Shown here: positions 43,338 through 51,865 of the stretch, in pieces | Numbering within the stretch: the first letter of the stretch is position 1 | How the letters are laid out: every line of letters starts with the position of its first letter | Origin: Cellulomonas soli | GTDB taxonomy: Bacteria > Actinomycetota > Actinomycetes > Actinomycetales > Cellulomonadaceae | Direction of reading: 5' to 3' | Length of the DNA: 64,000 bases | NCBI RefSeq assembly: GCF_013409305.1 | Contig: NZ_JACBZJ010000001.1 | Location: 3,782,001-3,846,000, forward strand | Notes under the pieces: generated by a model | The model's input: only the letters and a program-made list of their open reading frames with translations | Told to the model about the DNA's origin: nothing | The model's database searches: none | Translations under genes and position numbers: made by a program

Positions 43338-43628
43338 ATGGCCGTCTACGCAGTCCAGTACACGTACGTGAACGACCCCGCCGCCCTCGACGCGGTGCGG
43401 CCCGAGCATCGGGCCTACCTGCAGGGCCTCGCGGAGCAGGGCGTCGCTCTCGGCACCGGGCCGTACGTGGGCGGCGCCGCCGGGGCGCTCCTCGTGCTGC
43501 GCACCGCTGACCGGGCGGGGCTCGACGAGGCGCTCGCCGGTGACCCGTTCGCCCGCCACGCCCTGATCGCCGACGCGGCGGTGCGCGAGTGGAATCCCGT
43601 CATCGGCCCCTGGGCCGCAGGCCTCTGA
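43338..43628 (+). CDS. YciI-family protein
   Basis: 96 residues, dimeric ferredoxin-like YCII domain. The family hallmarks are RPEHRAYLQGLAEQG, where His follows the Arg-Pro-x pair, and DPFARHALIADAAVREWNPVIG. Members are small enzymes or binding proteins of mostly unknown activity. Starts at ATG 43338. Divergent from the aldo-keto reductase across 44 bases. Confidence 0.88.
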   Translation: MAVYAVQYTYVNDPAALDAVRPEHRAYLQGLAEQGVALGTGPYVGGAAGALLVLRTADRAGLDEALAGDPFARHALIADAAVREWNPVIGPWAAGL

Positions 43629-43642
43629 CCGACGCGACCCGG

Positions 43643-43669
43643 CCCGATGCCGTCCGATCCGGCATCGGG
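43643..43669. terminator. hairpin between YciI and TerC genes
   Basis: 9-bp perfect arms (CCCGATGCC and GGCATCGGG) with a 9-base loop between two convergent genes, so a bidirectional terminator is likely. Confidence 0.65.
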
Positions 43670-43701
43670 CACCGGGCACCGGGCACCGGGCACCGGGCAC
43701 C
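43667..43701. repeat. tandem heptamer (GGGCACC) repeat, five copies
   Basis: GGGCACC repeats five times without mismatch, followed by a partial sixth copy. The array directly follows the terminator hairpin and lies in non-coding DNA. Copy number probably varies by slippage. Confidence 0.9.
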
Positions 43702-43718
43702 GGGTCGAGTTGCGCGCG

Positions 43719-44717
43719 TCAGGCCTCGGGCGTCGTGACGCCTGCCCGTTCGTCCCTGCGGGACTTCGCCAGGCTCGCCACGGTCGTGACCGTGAGGATG
43801 GCGACGATCGCGGCGAGCGAGACGAGGATCGAGATGTCCGGCACCCCGGTCACCGGTTCGCCGCCGTTGACGAACGGCAGCTCGTTCTCGTGCAGAGCGT
43901 GCAGCACGAGCTTGACGCCGATGAACCCGAGCAGGACCGCCAGCCCGACGTTCAGGTAGACCAGCCGGGTCAGCAGCCCGCCCAGCAGGAAGTACAGCTG
44001 GCGCAGCCCCATGAGCGCGAAGAGGTTCGCCATGAGCACCAGGTAGGGCTCGTTGGTCAGGCCGAAGATCGCGGGGATCGAGTCGAACGCGAACAGCAGG
44101 TCGGTGGCCCCCAGGGCGACCAGCACGATGAGCATCGGTGTGACCAGGCGTCGCCCGTTCTCGACGATCGTCAGGCGCACCCCGTGGTACTCGGGGGTCG
44201 ACGGGAACCACTTCTGCACGAGGCGCAGCAGCAGGGGCGGGTGGAACTCGTCGTCGCCGGTGTCGCCCTCACGCCCCACCTTCCAGGCGGTCCACAGCAG
44301 GAACGCCCCGAACAGGTAGAAGACCCAGCTGAACGCCGAGATGACCGCGGCCCCGGCTGCGATGAAGATTCCGCGGAACACCAGCGCGAGGATGATGCCC
44401 ACCAGCAACGCGGTCTGCTGGAACTGCCGCGGGACCGCGAACCTGCTCATGATCAGCAGGAAGACGAAGAGGTTGTCGACCGACAGCGAGTACTCGGTGA
44501 TCCACCCCGCGTAGAACTCCCCCGCGTACTGCCCTCCCCACGCAGCCCAGACGACGCCGCCGAAGATCAGTGCCAGGGCGATGTAGAGCCCGAGGTAACG
44601 CAGCGACTCCGAGGTCGTCGGGACGTGCGGTCGCCGACCGACCACCGCGACGTCGACGAACAGCAGGGCTCCGACCAGTCCCAGGGAGACCAGCCAGACG
44701 AGGGGTTCGACGTGCAC
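43719..44717 (-). CDS. TerC/Alx-family integral membrane protein (second of tandem pair)
   Basis: 332 residues with about 9 hydrophobic helices. Family motifs include SLSVDNLFVFLLIMSRF, which carries the membrane Asp-Asn pair, and the symmetric ATDLLFAFDSIPAIFGLTNEPYLVLMANLFALMGLRQLYF. TerC/Alx/MeeF-type proteins have been implicated in Mn2+ export, partly to metallate secreted enzymes. It lies 10 bases after its paralogue, so it shares the same riboswitch-controlled transcript. The cytoplasmic linker of about 40 residues differs from that of the paralogue. Confidence 0.92.
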   Translation of the reverse strand: MHVEPLVWLVSLGLVGALLFVDVAVVGRRPHVPTTSESLRYLGLYIALALIFGGVVWAAWGGQYAGEFYAGWITEYSLSVDNLFVFLLIMSRFAVPRQFQQTALLVGIILALVFRGIFIAAGAAVISAFSWVFYLFGAFLLWTAWKVGREGDTGDDEFHPPLLLRLVQKWFPSTPEYHGVRLTIVENGRRLVTPMLIVLVALGATDLLFAFDSIPAIFGLTNEPYLVLMANLFALMGLRQLYFLLGGLLTRLVYLNVGLAVLLGFIGVKLVLHALHENELPFVNGGEPVTGVPDISILVSLAAIVAILTVTTVASLAKSRRDERAGVTTPEA

Positions 44718-44727
44718 CGGGGGGACC

Positions 44728-45735
44728 TCAGCTCTCGGTGACCGCAGGCTTGCGGTCGTTGCGGGTGGCGTACAGGCTCGCGACCGTGGCGACGGCCAAC
44801 GTGCCGAGGATGACGGTCATCGACAACCAGATCGGGATCTCGGGAGCCCACTCGACGTGCTCGCCGCCGTTGATGAAGGGCAGCTCGTTGGTGTGCAGCG
44901 CCTCGAGCACGAGCTTGACGCCGATGAACCCGAGGATCACGGCCAGTCCCTGCGAGAGGTACACGAGCCGTTCGAGCAGCCCACCGATGAGGAAGTACAG
45001 CTGGCGCAGGCCCAGCAGCGCGAACGCGTTGGTCGTGAAGACGATGTACGGCTCCTTGGTCAGGCCGTAGATCGCCGGGATCGAGTCGAGCGCGAACAGC
45101 ACGTCCGTCGAGCCGATCGCCACCATGACGACGAGCATCGGCGTGATGAACCGCTTGCCGTCGATCCGCACGGACAGCCGGTCGCCGTGGTACTCGTCGG
45201 TCGTGGGCACCAGACGCTTGAGCACACGGACCGCGAACCCGTCGGGCGCCGGTTCGTCGCGCACGTCGCCGTCGGAGTCGTGGTTCTCCCGCGCGAGCTT
45301 GATCCCCGTGTAGATGAGGAACGCACCGAACAGGTAGAAGACCCAGGAGAACTGCGCGATCGCCGCAGCCCCCAGGAGGATGAAGACGGTGCGCAGCACC
45401 AGGGCGATCACGACGCCGACCAGCAGCACCTTCTGCTGGTACTCCCGGGGGACCGCGAACTTCGTCATGATGATGAGGAAGACGAAGAGGTTGTCGACGG
45501 ACAGGCTCTTCTCGGTGATGTAGCCGGCGAAGTACTCGGAGCCGTGCCCCCAGCCCCAGACCATGCCGAGGCCGACCCCGAAGGCCACGGCGAGAGCGAT
45601 GTAGAAGACCGACCACCGGGCCGATTCCTGGAACGTCGGCGCGTGGGGGGTGCGCACGTGCGCGTAGAAGTCGAACACGACCATGGCGATGATGGCGGCC
45701 GCCGTGACGAGCCAGACCCACAGGTCGACAGACAT
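44728..45735 (-). CDS. TerC/Alx-family integral membrane protein (first of tandem pair)
   Basis: 335 residues, about 9 hydrophobic helices, with the same motif pair: KSLSVDNLFVFLIIMTKF and STDVLFALDSIPAIYGLTKEPYIVFTTNAFALLGLRQLYF. It is clearly similar to the next gene across its length, which indicates tandem duplication. The charged loop after helix 5 contains DSDGDVRDEPAPDG. The start is ATG 45733-45735, with GGAGG 6 bases upstream inside the riboswitch hairpin. Likely substrate is Mn2+, based on family and riboswitch. Confidence 0.93.
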   Translation of the reverse strand: MSVDLWVWLVTAAAIIAMVVFDFYAHVRTPHAPTFQESARWSVFYIALAVAFGVGLGMVWGWGHGSEYFAGYITEKSLSVDNLFVFLIIMTKFAVPREYQQKVLLVGVVIALVLRTVFILLGAAAIAQFSWVFYLFGAFLIYTGIKLARENHDSDGDVRDEPAPDGFAVRVLKRLVPTTDEYHGDRLSVRIDGKRFITPMLVVMVAIGSTDVLFALDSIPAIYGLTKEPYIVFTTNAFALLGLRQLYFLIGGLLERLVYLSQGLAVILGFIGVKLVLEALHTNELPFINGGEHVEWAPEIPIWLSMTVILGTLAVATVASLYATRNDRKPAVTES

Positions 45736-45740
45736 AGGTC

Positions 45741-45772
45741 ACCTCCGGTACGTAGGGGTAGGTACCGGAGGT
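45741..45772 (-). promoter_or_regulatory. Shine-Dalgarno-sequestering hairpin (riboswitch expression platform)
   Basis: ACCTCCGGTAC (45741-45751) and GTACCGGAGGT (45762-45772) form 11 bp with a 10-base loop. On the minus-strand mRNA the 3' arm contains GGAGG, the ribosome-binding site of the first TerC gene. The 5' arm contains ACCUCC, which is also the 3' strand of the riboswitch P1 helix. The two pairings are mutually exclusive, which gives translational control. Confidence 0.8.
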
Positions 45773-45870
45773 CTCTCCCACCCTGACGTCACGCCAGGAT
45801 CGATGCCCCGGGCTGACGACGACGTCGGCCGTGATGACGGGAGCACCGTGTCGGGATACTCCCCTCCACT
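45767..45870 (-). promoter_or_regulatory. yybP-ykoY-type Mn2+ riboswitch aptamer
   Basis: On the minus strand the leader of the TerC pair begins with GGAGGGGAGTA, which contains the class-defining GGGGAGTA. It continues with GTCGTCA (45814-45820) and ends with GAGAGACCTCC. The outer P1 helix pairs GGAGG with CCTCC. These are hallmark segments of the Mn2+-sensing yybP-ykoY riboswitch, which in many bacteria precedes alx/terC or mntP genes. Metal binding would stabilise P1 and release the ribosome-binding site. Identification is by eye. Confidence 0.85.
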
Positions 45871-45879
45871 GCGTCGCCC

Positions 45880-45885
45880 AGCATA
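45880..45885 (-). promoter_or_regulatory. -10 element of the TerC operon promoter
   Basis: TATGCT on the minus strand, about 10 bases before the first aptamer bases, would put the transcription start at the aptamer 5' end. No clear -35 hexamer is visible. Confidence 0.45.
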
Positions 45886-45931
45886 GGGCACGACGGACCG
45901 GGGGCCACGGCCGCGCCCGCCGCGCACCCGT

Positions 45932-48040
45932 TCAGGCCGTCGCGGCCTGCATCTGCCGGAGCTCCTTCTTCAGGCCGGAGATCTCGTCGCGCAGCCTCGC
46001 CGCCAGCTCGAACTGCAGCTCACCCGCCGCGGCGTGCATCTGCCCGGTCAGCTCCTGGATCAGGTCCGCCAGCTCGCCCGCCGCCGCACCGACCAGACGC
46101 GTGCGTTCGCCCCCCGCAGTGCCCGCCTTCGACCCGAAGCCCGGCACCGGCGCCTTGCCGCGACTGGCCTGCCGTCCGGCCCCGCCGAGCAGCTCGGCGG
46201 TGTCGGCGTCCTCGCGGGCCAGCAGGTCGGTGATGTCACCGATCTTCTTGCGCAGCGGCGTCGGGTCGATGCCGTGAGCGACGTTGTAGGCCACCTGCCG
46301 CTCACGGCGGCGGTTCGTCTCGTCGATGGCCAGCGCCATGCCCGCGGTCACCCGGTCGGCGTACATGTGCACCTGACCGGAGACGTTACGGGCGGCACGC
46401 CCGATCGTCTGGATGAGCGAGGTGCCCGAGCGCAGGAAGCCCTCCTTGTCCGCGTCGAGGATCGCCACGAGCGAGACCTCCGGCAGGTCCAGGCCCTCAC
46501 GCAGCAGGTTGATGCCGATGAGCACGTCGTACTCGCCCAGCCGCAGCTCGCGCAGCAGCTCGACCCGCCGCAGCGTGTCGACCTCGGAGTGCAGGTAGCG
46601 CACCCGCACACCCTTCTCGAGCAGGTAGTCGGTGAGGTCCTCGGCCATCTTCTTCGTCAGGGTCGTCACCAGGACGCGCTCGTTGCGGTCGGCACGTTCC
46701 CGGATCTCACCGAGCAGGTCGTCGATCTGCCCCTGGGTCGGCTTGACGACGACCTCGGGGTCGATGAGGCCGGTCGGCCGGATGATCTGCTCGACGAAGC
46801 CGTCCGACATCGACATCTCGTAGCTGCCGGGCGTCGCGGACAGGTACACGGCCTGACCGATCCGCTCGACGAACTCGTCCCAGCGCAGGGGGCGGTTGTC
46901 GACCGCGCTGGGCAGGCGGAAGCCGTGGTCCACCAGCGCACGCTTGCGCGACCTGTCCCCCTCGTACATGGCACCGATCTGCGGCACGGTGACGTGCGAC
47001 TCGTCGATGACCAGCAGGAAGTCCTCGGGGAAGTAGTCCATGAGCGTGTTCGGTGCCGAACCGGGCTCCCGGCCGTCGATGTGCCGCGAGTAGTTCTCGA
47101 TGCCGGAGCACGAGCCGATCTGGCGCATCATCTCGATGTCGTAGGTCGTGCGCATGCGCAGGCGCTGCGCCTCGAGCAGCTTGTTCTCCCGCTCGAGCTC
47201 CTCCAGGCGCTGCGCGAGCTCGGCCTCGATGCTCCCGATCGCGCGCTCCATGCGCTCGGGGCCCGCGACGTAGTGCGTGGCCGGGAAGATGTGCATCTGG
47301 TGCTCGGAACGCACGACGTCACCCGTCAGCGGGTGCAGCGTCGCGATCGCCTCGATCTCGTCACCGAAGAACTCGATGCGGATCGCGAGCTCCTCGTACA
47401 CCGGGATGATCTCGACGGTGTCGCCCCGCACCCGGAACGTGCCACGGGTGAAGGCCAGGTCGTTGCGCGTGTACTGCATGGTCACGAACTGCCGCAGCAG
47501 CTGGTCGCGGTCGACACGGTCCCCGACCGCAAGGGTGACCATGCGGTCCACGTACTCCTGCGGGGTGCCCAGGCCGTAGATGCACGACACCGTGGCCACG
47601 ACGACGACGTCGCGACGGGTCAGCAGCGAGCTGGTCGCCGAGTGCCGCAGGCGCTCGACCTCGTCGTTGATCGAGGAGTCCTTCTCGATGTAGGTGTCCG
47701 TCTGCGCGATGTATGCCTCGGGCTGGTAGTAGTCGTAGTACGAGACGAAGTACTCGACGGCGTTGTTCGGCAGCAGCTCACGGAACTCCGTCGCCAGCTG
47801 GGCCGCGAGCGTCTTGTTCGGAGCCATCACCAGGGTCGGACGCTGCACCTGCTCGATGAGCCACGCCGTGGTCGCCGACTTGCCCGTCCCGGTCGCCCCG
47901 AGCAGGACGACGTCCTTCTCCCCCGCCCGCAACCTCGCGGTCAGCTCGGCGATGGCGGTCGGCTGGTCACCCGACGGGGTGTAGTCCGACACCACCTCGA
48001 ACGGTGCGACGGTCCGCTGCAGCTCGGTGACAGGGCGCAT
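45932..48040 (-). CDS. uvrB: UvrABC system protein B
   Basis: Damage-verifying helicase-like ATPase of nucleotide excision repair; 702 residues. Walker [15 protein letters not shown], the beta-hairpin region [21 protein letters not shown], Walker [14 protein letters not shown], helicase motif VI region [13 protein letters not shown], and a C-terminal UVR domain for UvrC binding ([21 protein letters not shown]). ATG 48038-48040 chosen; upstream frame is unsupported. No LexA box seen directly upstream. Confidence 0.97.
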   Translation of the reverse strand: MRPVTELQRTVAPFEVVSDYTPSGDQPTAIAELTARLRAGEKDVVLLGATGTGKSATTAWLIEQVQRPTLVMAPNKTLAAQLATEFRELLPNNAVEYFVSYYDYYQPEAYIAQTDTYIEKDSSINDEVERLRHSATSSLLTRRDVVVVATVSCIYGLGTPQEYVDRMVTLAVGDRVDRDQLLRQFVTMQYTRNDLAFTRGTFRVRGDTVEIIPVYEELAIRIEFFGDEIEAIATLHPLTGDVVRSEHQMHIFPATHYVAGPERMERAIGSIEAELAQRLEELERENKLLEAQRLRMRTTYDIEMMRQIGSCSGIENYSRHIDGREPGSAPNTLMDYFPEDFLLVIDESHVTVPQIGAMYEGDRSRKRALVDHGFRLPSAVDNRPLRWDEFVERIGQAVYLSATPGSYEMSMSDGFVEQIIRPTGLIDPEVVVKPTQGQIDDLLGEIRERADRNERVLVTTLTKKMAEDLTDYLLEKGVRVRYLHSEVDTLRRVELLRELRLGEYDVLIGINLLREGLDLPEVSLVAILDADKEGFLRSGTSLIQTIGRAARNVSGQVHMYADRVTAGMALAIDETNRRRERQVAYNVAHGIDPTPLRKKIGDITDLLAREDADTAELLGGAGRQASRGKAPVPGFGSKAGTAGGERTRLVGAAAGELADLIQELTGQMHAAAGELQFELAARLRDEISGLKKELRQMQAATA

Positions 48041-48125
48041 GAGCCCACCGTACGTGGCCCCGCCGACACGGACGCCGCCGACCCGGCACCCGACGAGGCC
48101 CACAGCGGACCGCAGGCCCTGCCGC

Positions 48126-48533
48126 TCAGTCGCCCGTCATCACCGTGACGATCGCCATCGGGTCCTCGTTCTGCACGGCCGAGGCCAGCTGCTGCATGTA
48201 CGTGCGGTACATCGCGAACCCGATGATCTTGCGGCGCACCGGCGGCACCAGCGCCCGGACCCCGCCGGTGTCGACACCGAAGTCGACGATCGACGTCCGG
48301 GCCGTCGTGCGGCCACCGCCGCGATCGACCTGCACGTCGAAGCGCAGGATCTCCGTCTTCTCACCCAGAGGCCGCACGATCAGGTCGACCGCCGAGGACG
48401 TGCGGTCCTCCGCACGCAGCCGACGATCAGGATCGGTGACCTGTCGGGCGGCGAGCTTGGCCAGCTCGAGCACCCGGGGCGCCGGCAGGCTCGTCCCGAT
48501 CGACACGGACGCACGCGACTGTGCAGGCTTCAT
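48126..48533 (-). CDS. conserved-looking hypothetical protein
   Basis: 135 residues that I do not recognise. There is no signal peptide or membrane helix. Alternating strands ([38 protein letters not shown]) and a final helix ([22 protein letters not shown]) suggest a small alpha/beta or SRPBCC-like fold, but this is a guess. The ATG follows GGAGGGGCCTCGACG, a convincing ribosome-binding site, and codon usage matches its neighbours. A 9-bp hairpin lies upstream. Confidence 0.7.
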   Translation of the reverse strand: MKPAQSRASVSIGTSLPAPRVLELAKLAARQVTDPDRRLRAEDRTSSAVDLIVRPLGEKTEILRFDVQVDRGGGRTTARTSIVDFGVDTGGVRALVPPVRRKIIGFAMYRTYMQQLASAVQNEDPMAIVTVMTGD

Positions 48534-48561
48534 CGTCGAGGCCCCTCCAGGCTCTGCCGGT

Positions 48562-48583
48562 GCGGTGTCGCCGTCGACACCGC
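48562..48583. promoter_or_regulatory. inverted repeat upstream of the hypothetical gene
   Basis: GCGGTGTCG and CGACACCGC, 9-bp perfect arms with a 4-base loop, 29 bases before the start codon. It could be an operator or a leader hairpin. The rest of 48534-48717 shows no coding signal. Confidence 0.45.
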
Positions 48584-48717
48584 CATGACCGGTCCTGGAC
48601 GCACCGTAGCGAACATGGACGGTCGACCACGAGGGGTCCGGGCCTGCGGATCTGCGCGTTCACCCGCGCGGCTGAGCCGTACCACCCCGCCGGCCCGTCA
48701 GGACGGGCGGACCGGCC

Positions 48718-49365
48718 TCACGACAACGTGCCCGCCGAGACCCTCAGGTCCTGCACCGCGGTCGTCGCCGCCCGCAGCACGGCGCGCAGCGCGTCGACCG
48801 TGAGCCTCGTCTCCAGGCCGGGACCACCCGGGGGGACCTGCTCGGGCGTCCGAGGCACGTGCACGAACCCCGCACGGATCGAGGGGTCCGAGCGCAGGGC
48901 GTGCATGAGCGTGAAGAACGTCGCGTTGCACACGTAGGTGCCCGCGCTGAGCGAGACCTCCGCCGGGACCCCCACGGCTCGCACCGCGGCGACGCAGTCC
49001 TTCACCGGCAGCGTCGCCCAGTGTGCGGCCGGCGCACCGGGCACGACCGGGACGTCGACCGGCGCCGCACCGTCGACGTCGGCGATCCGCGCGTCCACCA
49101 GGTTGACCGCGACCCGCTCCAGGCCCACCGCCCCACGTCCCCCGGCCTCACCGACGCACACCACGACGTCCGGCCGCACGTCGACCAGGGCTGCCTCGAG
49201 GACGGTCGGCGCGCGACGGAAGGAGACGGGCAGCTCCCGCACGTGCAGCTCGGCGCCCTCGGCCACCGCGTCCCAGCTCTCCGCGAGCCCGTGCACGGCA
49301 CGCCACGACGCGTTCACCGACTGCCCCTCGAAGGCACCGAAGCCGGTCAGCAGCACCCGGGTCAC
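48718..49365 (-). CDS. pcp: pyroglutamyl-peptidase I (pyrrolidone-carboxylate peptidase)
   Basis: Cysteine peptidase (family C15) that removes N-terminal pyroglutamate from peptides. It is 215 residues. The catalytic triad is Glu83 (GLERVAVNL), Cys146 (GTYVCNATFF) and His169 (FVHVP), all in their expected contexts. Start is GTG 49363-49365, overlapping the coaE stop (GTGA). It is slightly divergent in its C-terminus. Confidence 0.9.
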   Translation of the reverse strand: MTRVLLTGFGAFEGQSVNASWRAVHGLAESWDAVAEGAELHVRELPVSFRRAPTVLEAALVDVRPDVVVCVGEAGGRGAVGLERVAVNLVDARIADVDGAAPVDVPVVPGAPAAHWATLPVKDCVAAVRAVGVPAEVSLSAGTYVCNATFFTLMHALRSDPSIRAGFVHVPRTPEQVPPGGPGLETRLTVDALRAVLRAATTAVQDLRVSAGTLS

Positions 49366-49991
49366 GGAACCTCCGCCGCGAGCTCGTCCGCACGCTCCGA
49401 GCGAAGCCGCTCCCACAGCTGGTCCACCTGCGCCCGCAGGTCGTCGTCCGAACCCTCGCCGTCGAGCACGACGTCCGCGACCGCGAGCCGCTGCTCGTCG
49501 GTGGCCTGCGCGGCCACCCGCGCCTCGGCCTGCTCACGCGCCATGCCGCGCAGCCGCACGAGCCTCTCGACCCGCAGGACCGCGGGCGCCTGCACGACGA
49601 CCAGCACGTGGAACGTGTCGGCCTGCCCCGTCTCGACCAGCAGCGGGATGTCGTGCACGACCACGGCCCCCTTGTCGAGCGCCGCGGCGGCGGCCTCACG
49701 TTCGGCGGCCAGCCGACGCACGATCGGGTGCACGACCGCGTTCAGCCGTGCCCGGCGCTCCGGGTCGGCGAAGACCACGTCCGCCAGCGCCGCCCGGTCG
49801 AGATCGCCCTCGGCCGTCAGCACACCGGGGCCGAACTCCTCGACGACCTGCTCGAGCCCCGGCGAGCCCGCAGCCACCGCCTCGCGCGCGAGCGCGTCGC
49901 TGTCGACGACCACCGCCCCCAGCTCGGTCAGACGTCGGGCCGCGACGGACTTGCCTGCCGCGATCCCCCCGGTCAACCCGATCCGTTGCAT
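49362..49991 (-). CDS. coaE: dephospho-CoA kinase
   Basis: Last step of coenzyme A synthesis: phosphorylates the 3'-OH of dephospho-CoA. It is 209 residues. P-loop GLTGGIAAGKSVAARRL, the DSDALAREAV segment and HPIVRRLAAE region are present. The ATG is at 49989-49991. It lies downstream of the rpsA terminator, as in other actinobacteria (rpsA-coaE order). Confidence 0.95.
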   Translation of the reverse strand: MQRIGLTGGIAAGKSVAARRLTELGAVVVDSDALAREAVAAGSPGLEQVVEEFGPGVLTAEGDLDRAALADVVFADPERRARLNAVVHPIVRRLAAEREAAAAALDKGAVVVHDIPLLVETGQADTFHVLVVVQAPAVLRVERLVRLRGMAREQAEARVAAQATDEQRLAVADVVLDGEGSDDDLRAQVDQLWERLRSERADELAAEVP

Positions 49992-50065
49992 CTGACCATC
50001 CTGCCCGAGGACGCCGCCCGGCGCAGAGGTCCGGGCCGCACGACGCCCGCATCTCCGGGGACGCC

Positions 50066-50101
50066 GACGGGCCGGCCACCCCGGAGGGTGACCGGCCCGT
50101 C
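50066..50101 (-). terminator. rpsA terminator
   Basis: Stem GACGGGCCGG/CCGGCCCGTC, with an internal mismatch, extended by CACCC/GGGTG around a 4-base loop, 33 bases past the rpsA stop. Confidence 0.8.
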
Positions 50102-50134
50102 GAAGGAACCGGGCGGGGCGTCAGCCCCGCGAGG

Positions 50135-51619
50135 TCAGTTGCCCGTGAGCTTCTCGCGCAGAGCGGCGAGCGCCTCGTCGGACGCGAGGGTGCCGGTGGC
50201 CTCCTCGGTCGAGGACGAGTAGGTCGACGGCACGGCGCCGCCGCCACCGCCGCCACCGGTCGACGCGTCGCCAGCAGCCTCGGCGTCCGCCTTCGCGGCG
50301 TCGGCGACCTGCTTGCGGTGCGCCTCCCAGCGCTCGTGCGCCTTGGCGTACTCCGCCTCCCACGCCTCACGCTGCGTCTCGAAGCCCTCGAGCCACTCGT
50401 TCGTCGTCGGGTCGAAGCCCTCGGGGTACTTGTAGTTGCCGGCCTCGTCGTACTCCGCCGCCATGCCGTACAGCGCGGGGTCGAAGTCCTCGCTGGCCGG
50501 GTCGAAGCCCTCGTTCGCCTGCTTGAGCGACAGCGAGATGCGGCGACGCTCCAGGTCGATGTCGATGACCTTGACGAAGACGTCGTCGCCGACCTGGACG
50601 ACCTGCTCCGGGATCTCGACGTGGCGCACGGCCAGCTCCGAGATGTGCACCAGGCCCTCGATGCCGTCCTCGACGCGCACGAACGCACCGAAGGGGACGA
50701 GCTTGGTGACCTTGCCGGGGACGACCTGGCCGATGGCGTGCGTCCGGGCGAAGGCCTGCCACGGGTCCTCCTGCGTCGCCTTCAGCGACAGGGAGACACG
50801 CTCGCGGTCGAAGTCGACGTCGAGGACCTCGACGGTGACCTCCTGGCCGACCTCGACGACCTCGGACGGGTGGTCGATGTGCTTCCAGGACAGCTCGGAG
50901 ACGTGCACGAGGCCGTCCACGCCGCCCAGGTCGACGAACGCACCGAAGTTGACGATCGAGGACACGACACCGGGCCGGACCTGGCCCTTCTGCAGCGTCT
51001 GCAGGAAGGTCGAGCGGACCTCCGACTGCGTCTGCTCGAGCCAGGCACGGCGCGACAGGACCACGTTGTTGCGGTTCTTGTCGAGCTCGATGATCTTGGC
51101 CTCGATCTCCTTGCCGACGTACGGCTGGAGGTCGCGCACACGACGCATCTCGACGAGCGAGGCGGGCAGGAAGCCGCGCAGACCGATGTCGAGGATGAGG
51201 CCGCCCTTGACGACCTCGATGACGGTGCCGGTGACGACGCCGTCCTCCTCCTTGATCTTCTCGATCGTGCCCCACGCGCGCTCGTACTGCGCACGCTTCT
51301 TCGACAGGATCAGCCGGCCTTCCTTGTCCTCCTTCTGGAGGACGAGGGCCTCGACCGCGTCGCCGACCTTGACGACCTCACCGGGGTCCACGTCGTGCTT
51401 GATGGACAGCTCACGGGAGGGGATGACGCCCTCGGTCTTGTAGCCGATGTCGAGAAGGACCTCGTCGCGGTCGACCTTGACGATGGTGCCCTCGACGATG
51501 TCGCCATCGTTGAAGTACTTGATGGTGGCGTCGACGGCAGCGAGGAAGTCCTCGGCCGAGCCGATGTCGTTGACCGCGACCTGCGGGCTTGCGGGCTTCG
51601 CGGGGGTGGAGATGCTCAT
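50135..51619 (-). CDS. rpsA: 30S ribosomal protein S1
   Basis: mRNA-binding ribosomal protein; 494 residues. Four S1 repeats are visible (about 36-105, 123-190, 208-277, 294-363), recognisable by GEVVKVGD, GFLPASLVEMR, GLVHVSELSWKHI and GLVHISELAVRHV. A C-terminal acidic/Ala-Gly-rich tail with a poly-Gly run (GDASTGGGGGGGA) follows. Actinobacterial S1 normally has four repeats, so length is normal. A good promoter lies about 130 bases upstream. Confidence 0.97.
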   Translation of the reverse strand: MSISTPAKPASPQVAVNDIGSAEDFLAAVDATIKYFNDGDIVEGTIVKVDRDEVLLDIGYKTEGVIPSRELSIKHDVDPGEVVKVGDAVEALVLQKEDKEGRLILSKKRAQYERAWGTIEKIKEEDGVVTGTVIEVVKGGLILDIGLRGFLPASLVEMRRVRDLQPYVGKEIEAKIIELDKNRNNVVLSRRAWLEQTQSEVRSTFLQTLQKGQVRPGVVSSIVNFGAFVDLGGVDGLVHVSELSWKHIDHPSEVVEVGQEVTVEVLDVDFDRERVSLSLKATQEDPWQAFARTHAIGQVVPGKVTKLVPFGAFVRVEDGIEGLVHISELAVRHVEIPEQVVQVGDDVFVKVIDIDLERRRISLSLKQANEGFDPASEDFDPALYGMAAEYDEAGNYKYPEGFDPTTNEWLEGFETQREAWEAEYAKAHERWEAHRKQVADAAKADAEAAGDASTGGGGGGGAVPSTYSSSTEEATGTLASDEALAALREKLTGN

Positions 51620-51751
51620 GTAGGGATGGGCTCCGATACGGACAGGAAGTTGTGCGGACAGAGGGGTACGTGCCGGACGGCACGGGGAACTGCTGGTTGC
51701 GGTGCGATGTACGCCAAGACGTGCGCATGAAGGCGCGCGGCACCGCCGTCC

Positions 51752-51780
51752 ACCCTATCGGTGGGACGTGGGGTGGTCAA
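51752..51780 (-). promoter_or_regulatory. rpsA promoter
   Basis: On the minus strand TTGACC (51775-51780), 17 bases, then TAGGGT (51752-51757). This is close to the housekeeping sigma consensus with ideal spacing. It gives a 5' leader of roughly 125 bases for rpsA. The rest of 51620-51865 is leader and spacer. Confidence 0.7.
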
Positions 51781-51865
51781 AGGCCCGAGGGCCCTCGACC
51801 GGAGAAGGCACGGCGGCGGCCGTCGCCACCAGGACGAGCAGTCGCCGCCGTACCGGAGGAACCGG

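Noticed and set aside
50221..50260. GC-rich trinucleotide run within rpsA
   Set aside because: It encodes the poly-Gly stretch in the disordered C-terminal tail of S1; ordinary coding low complexity.
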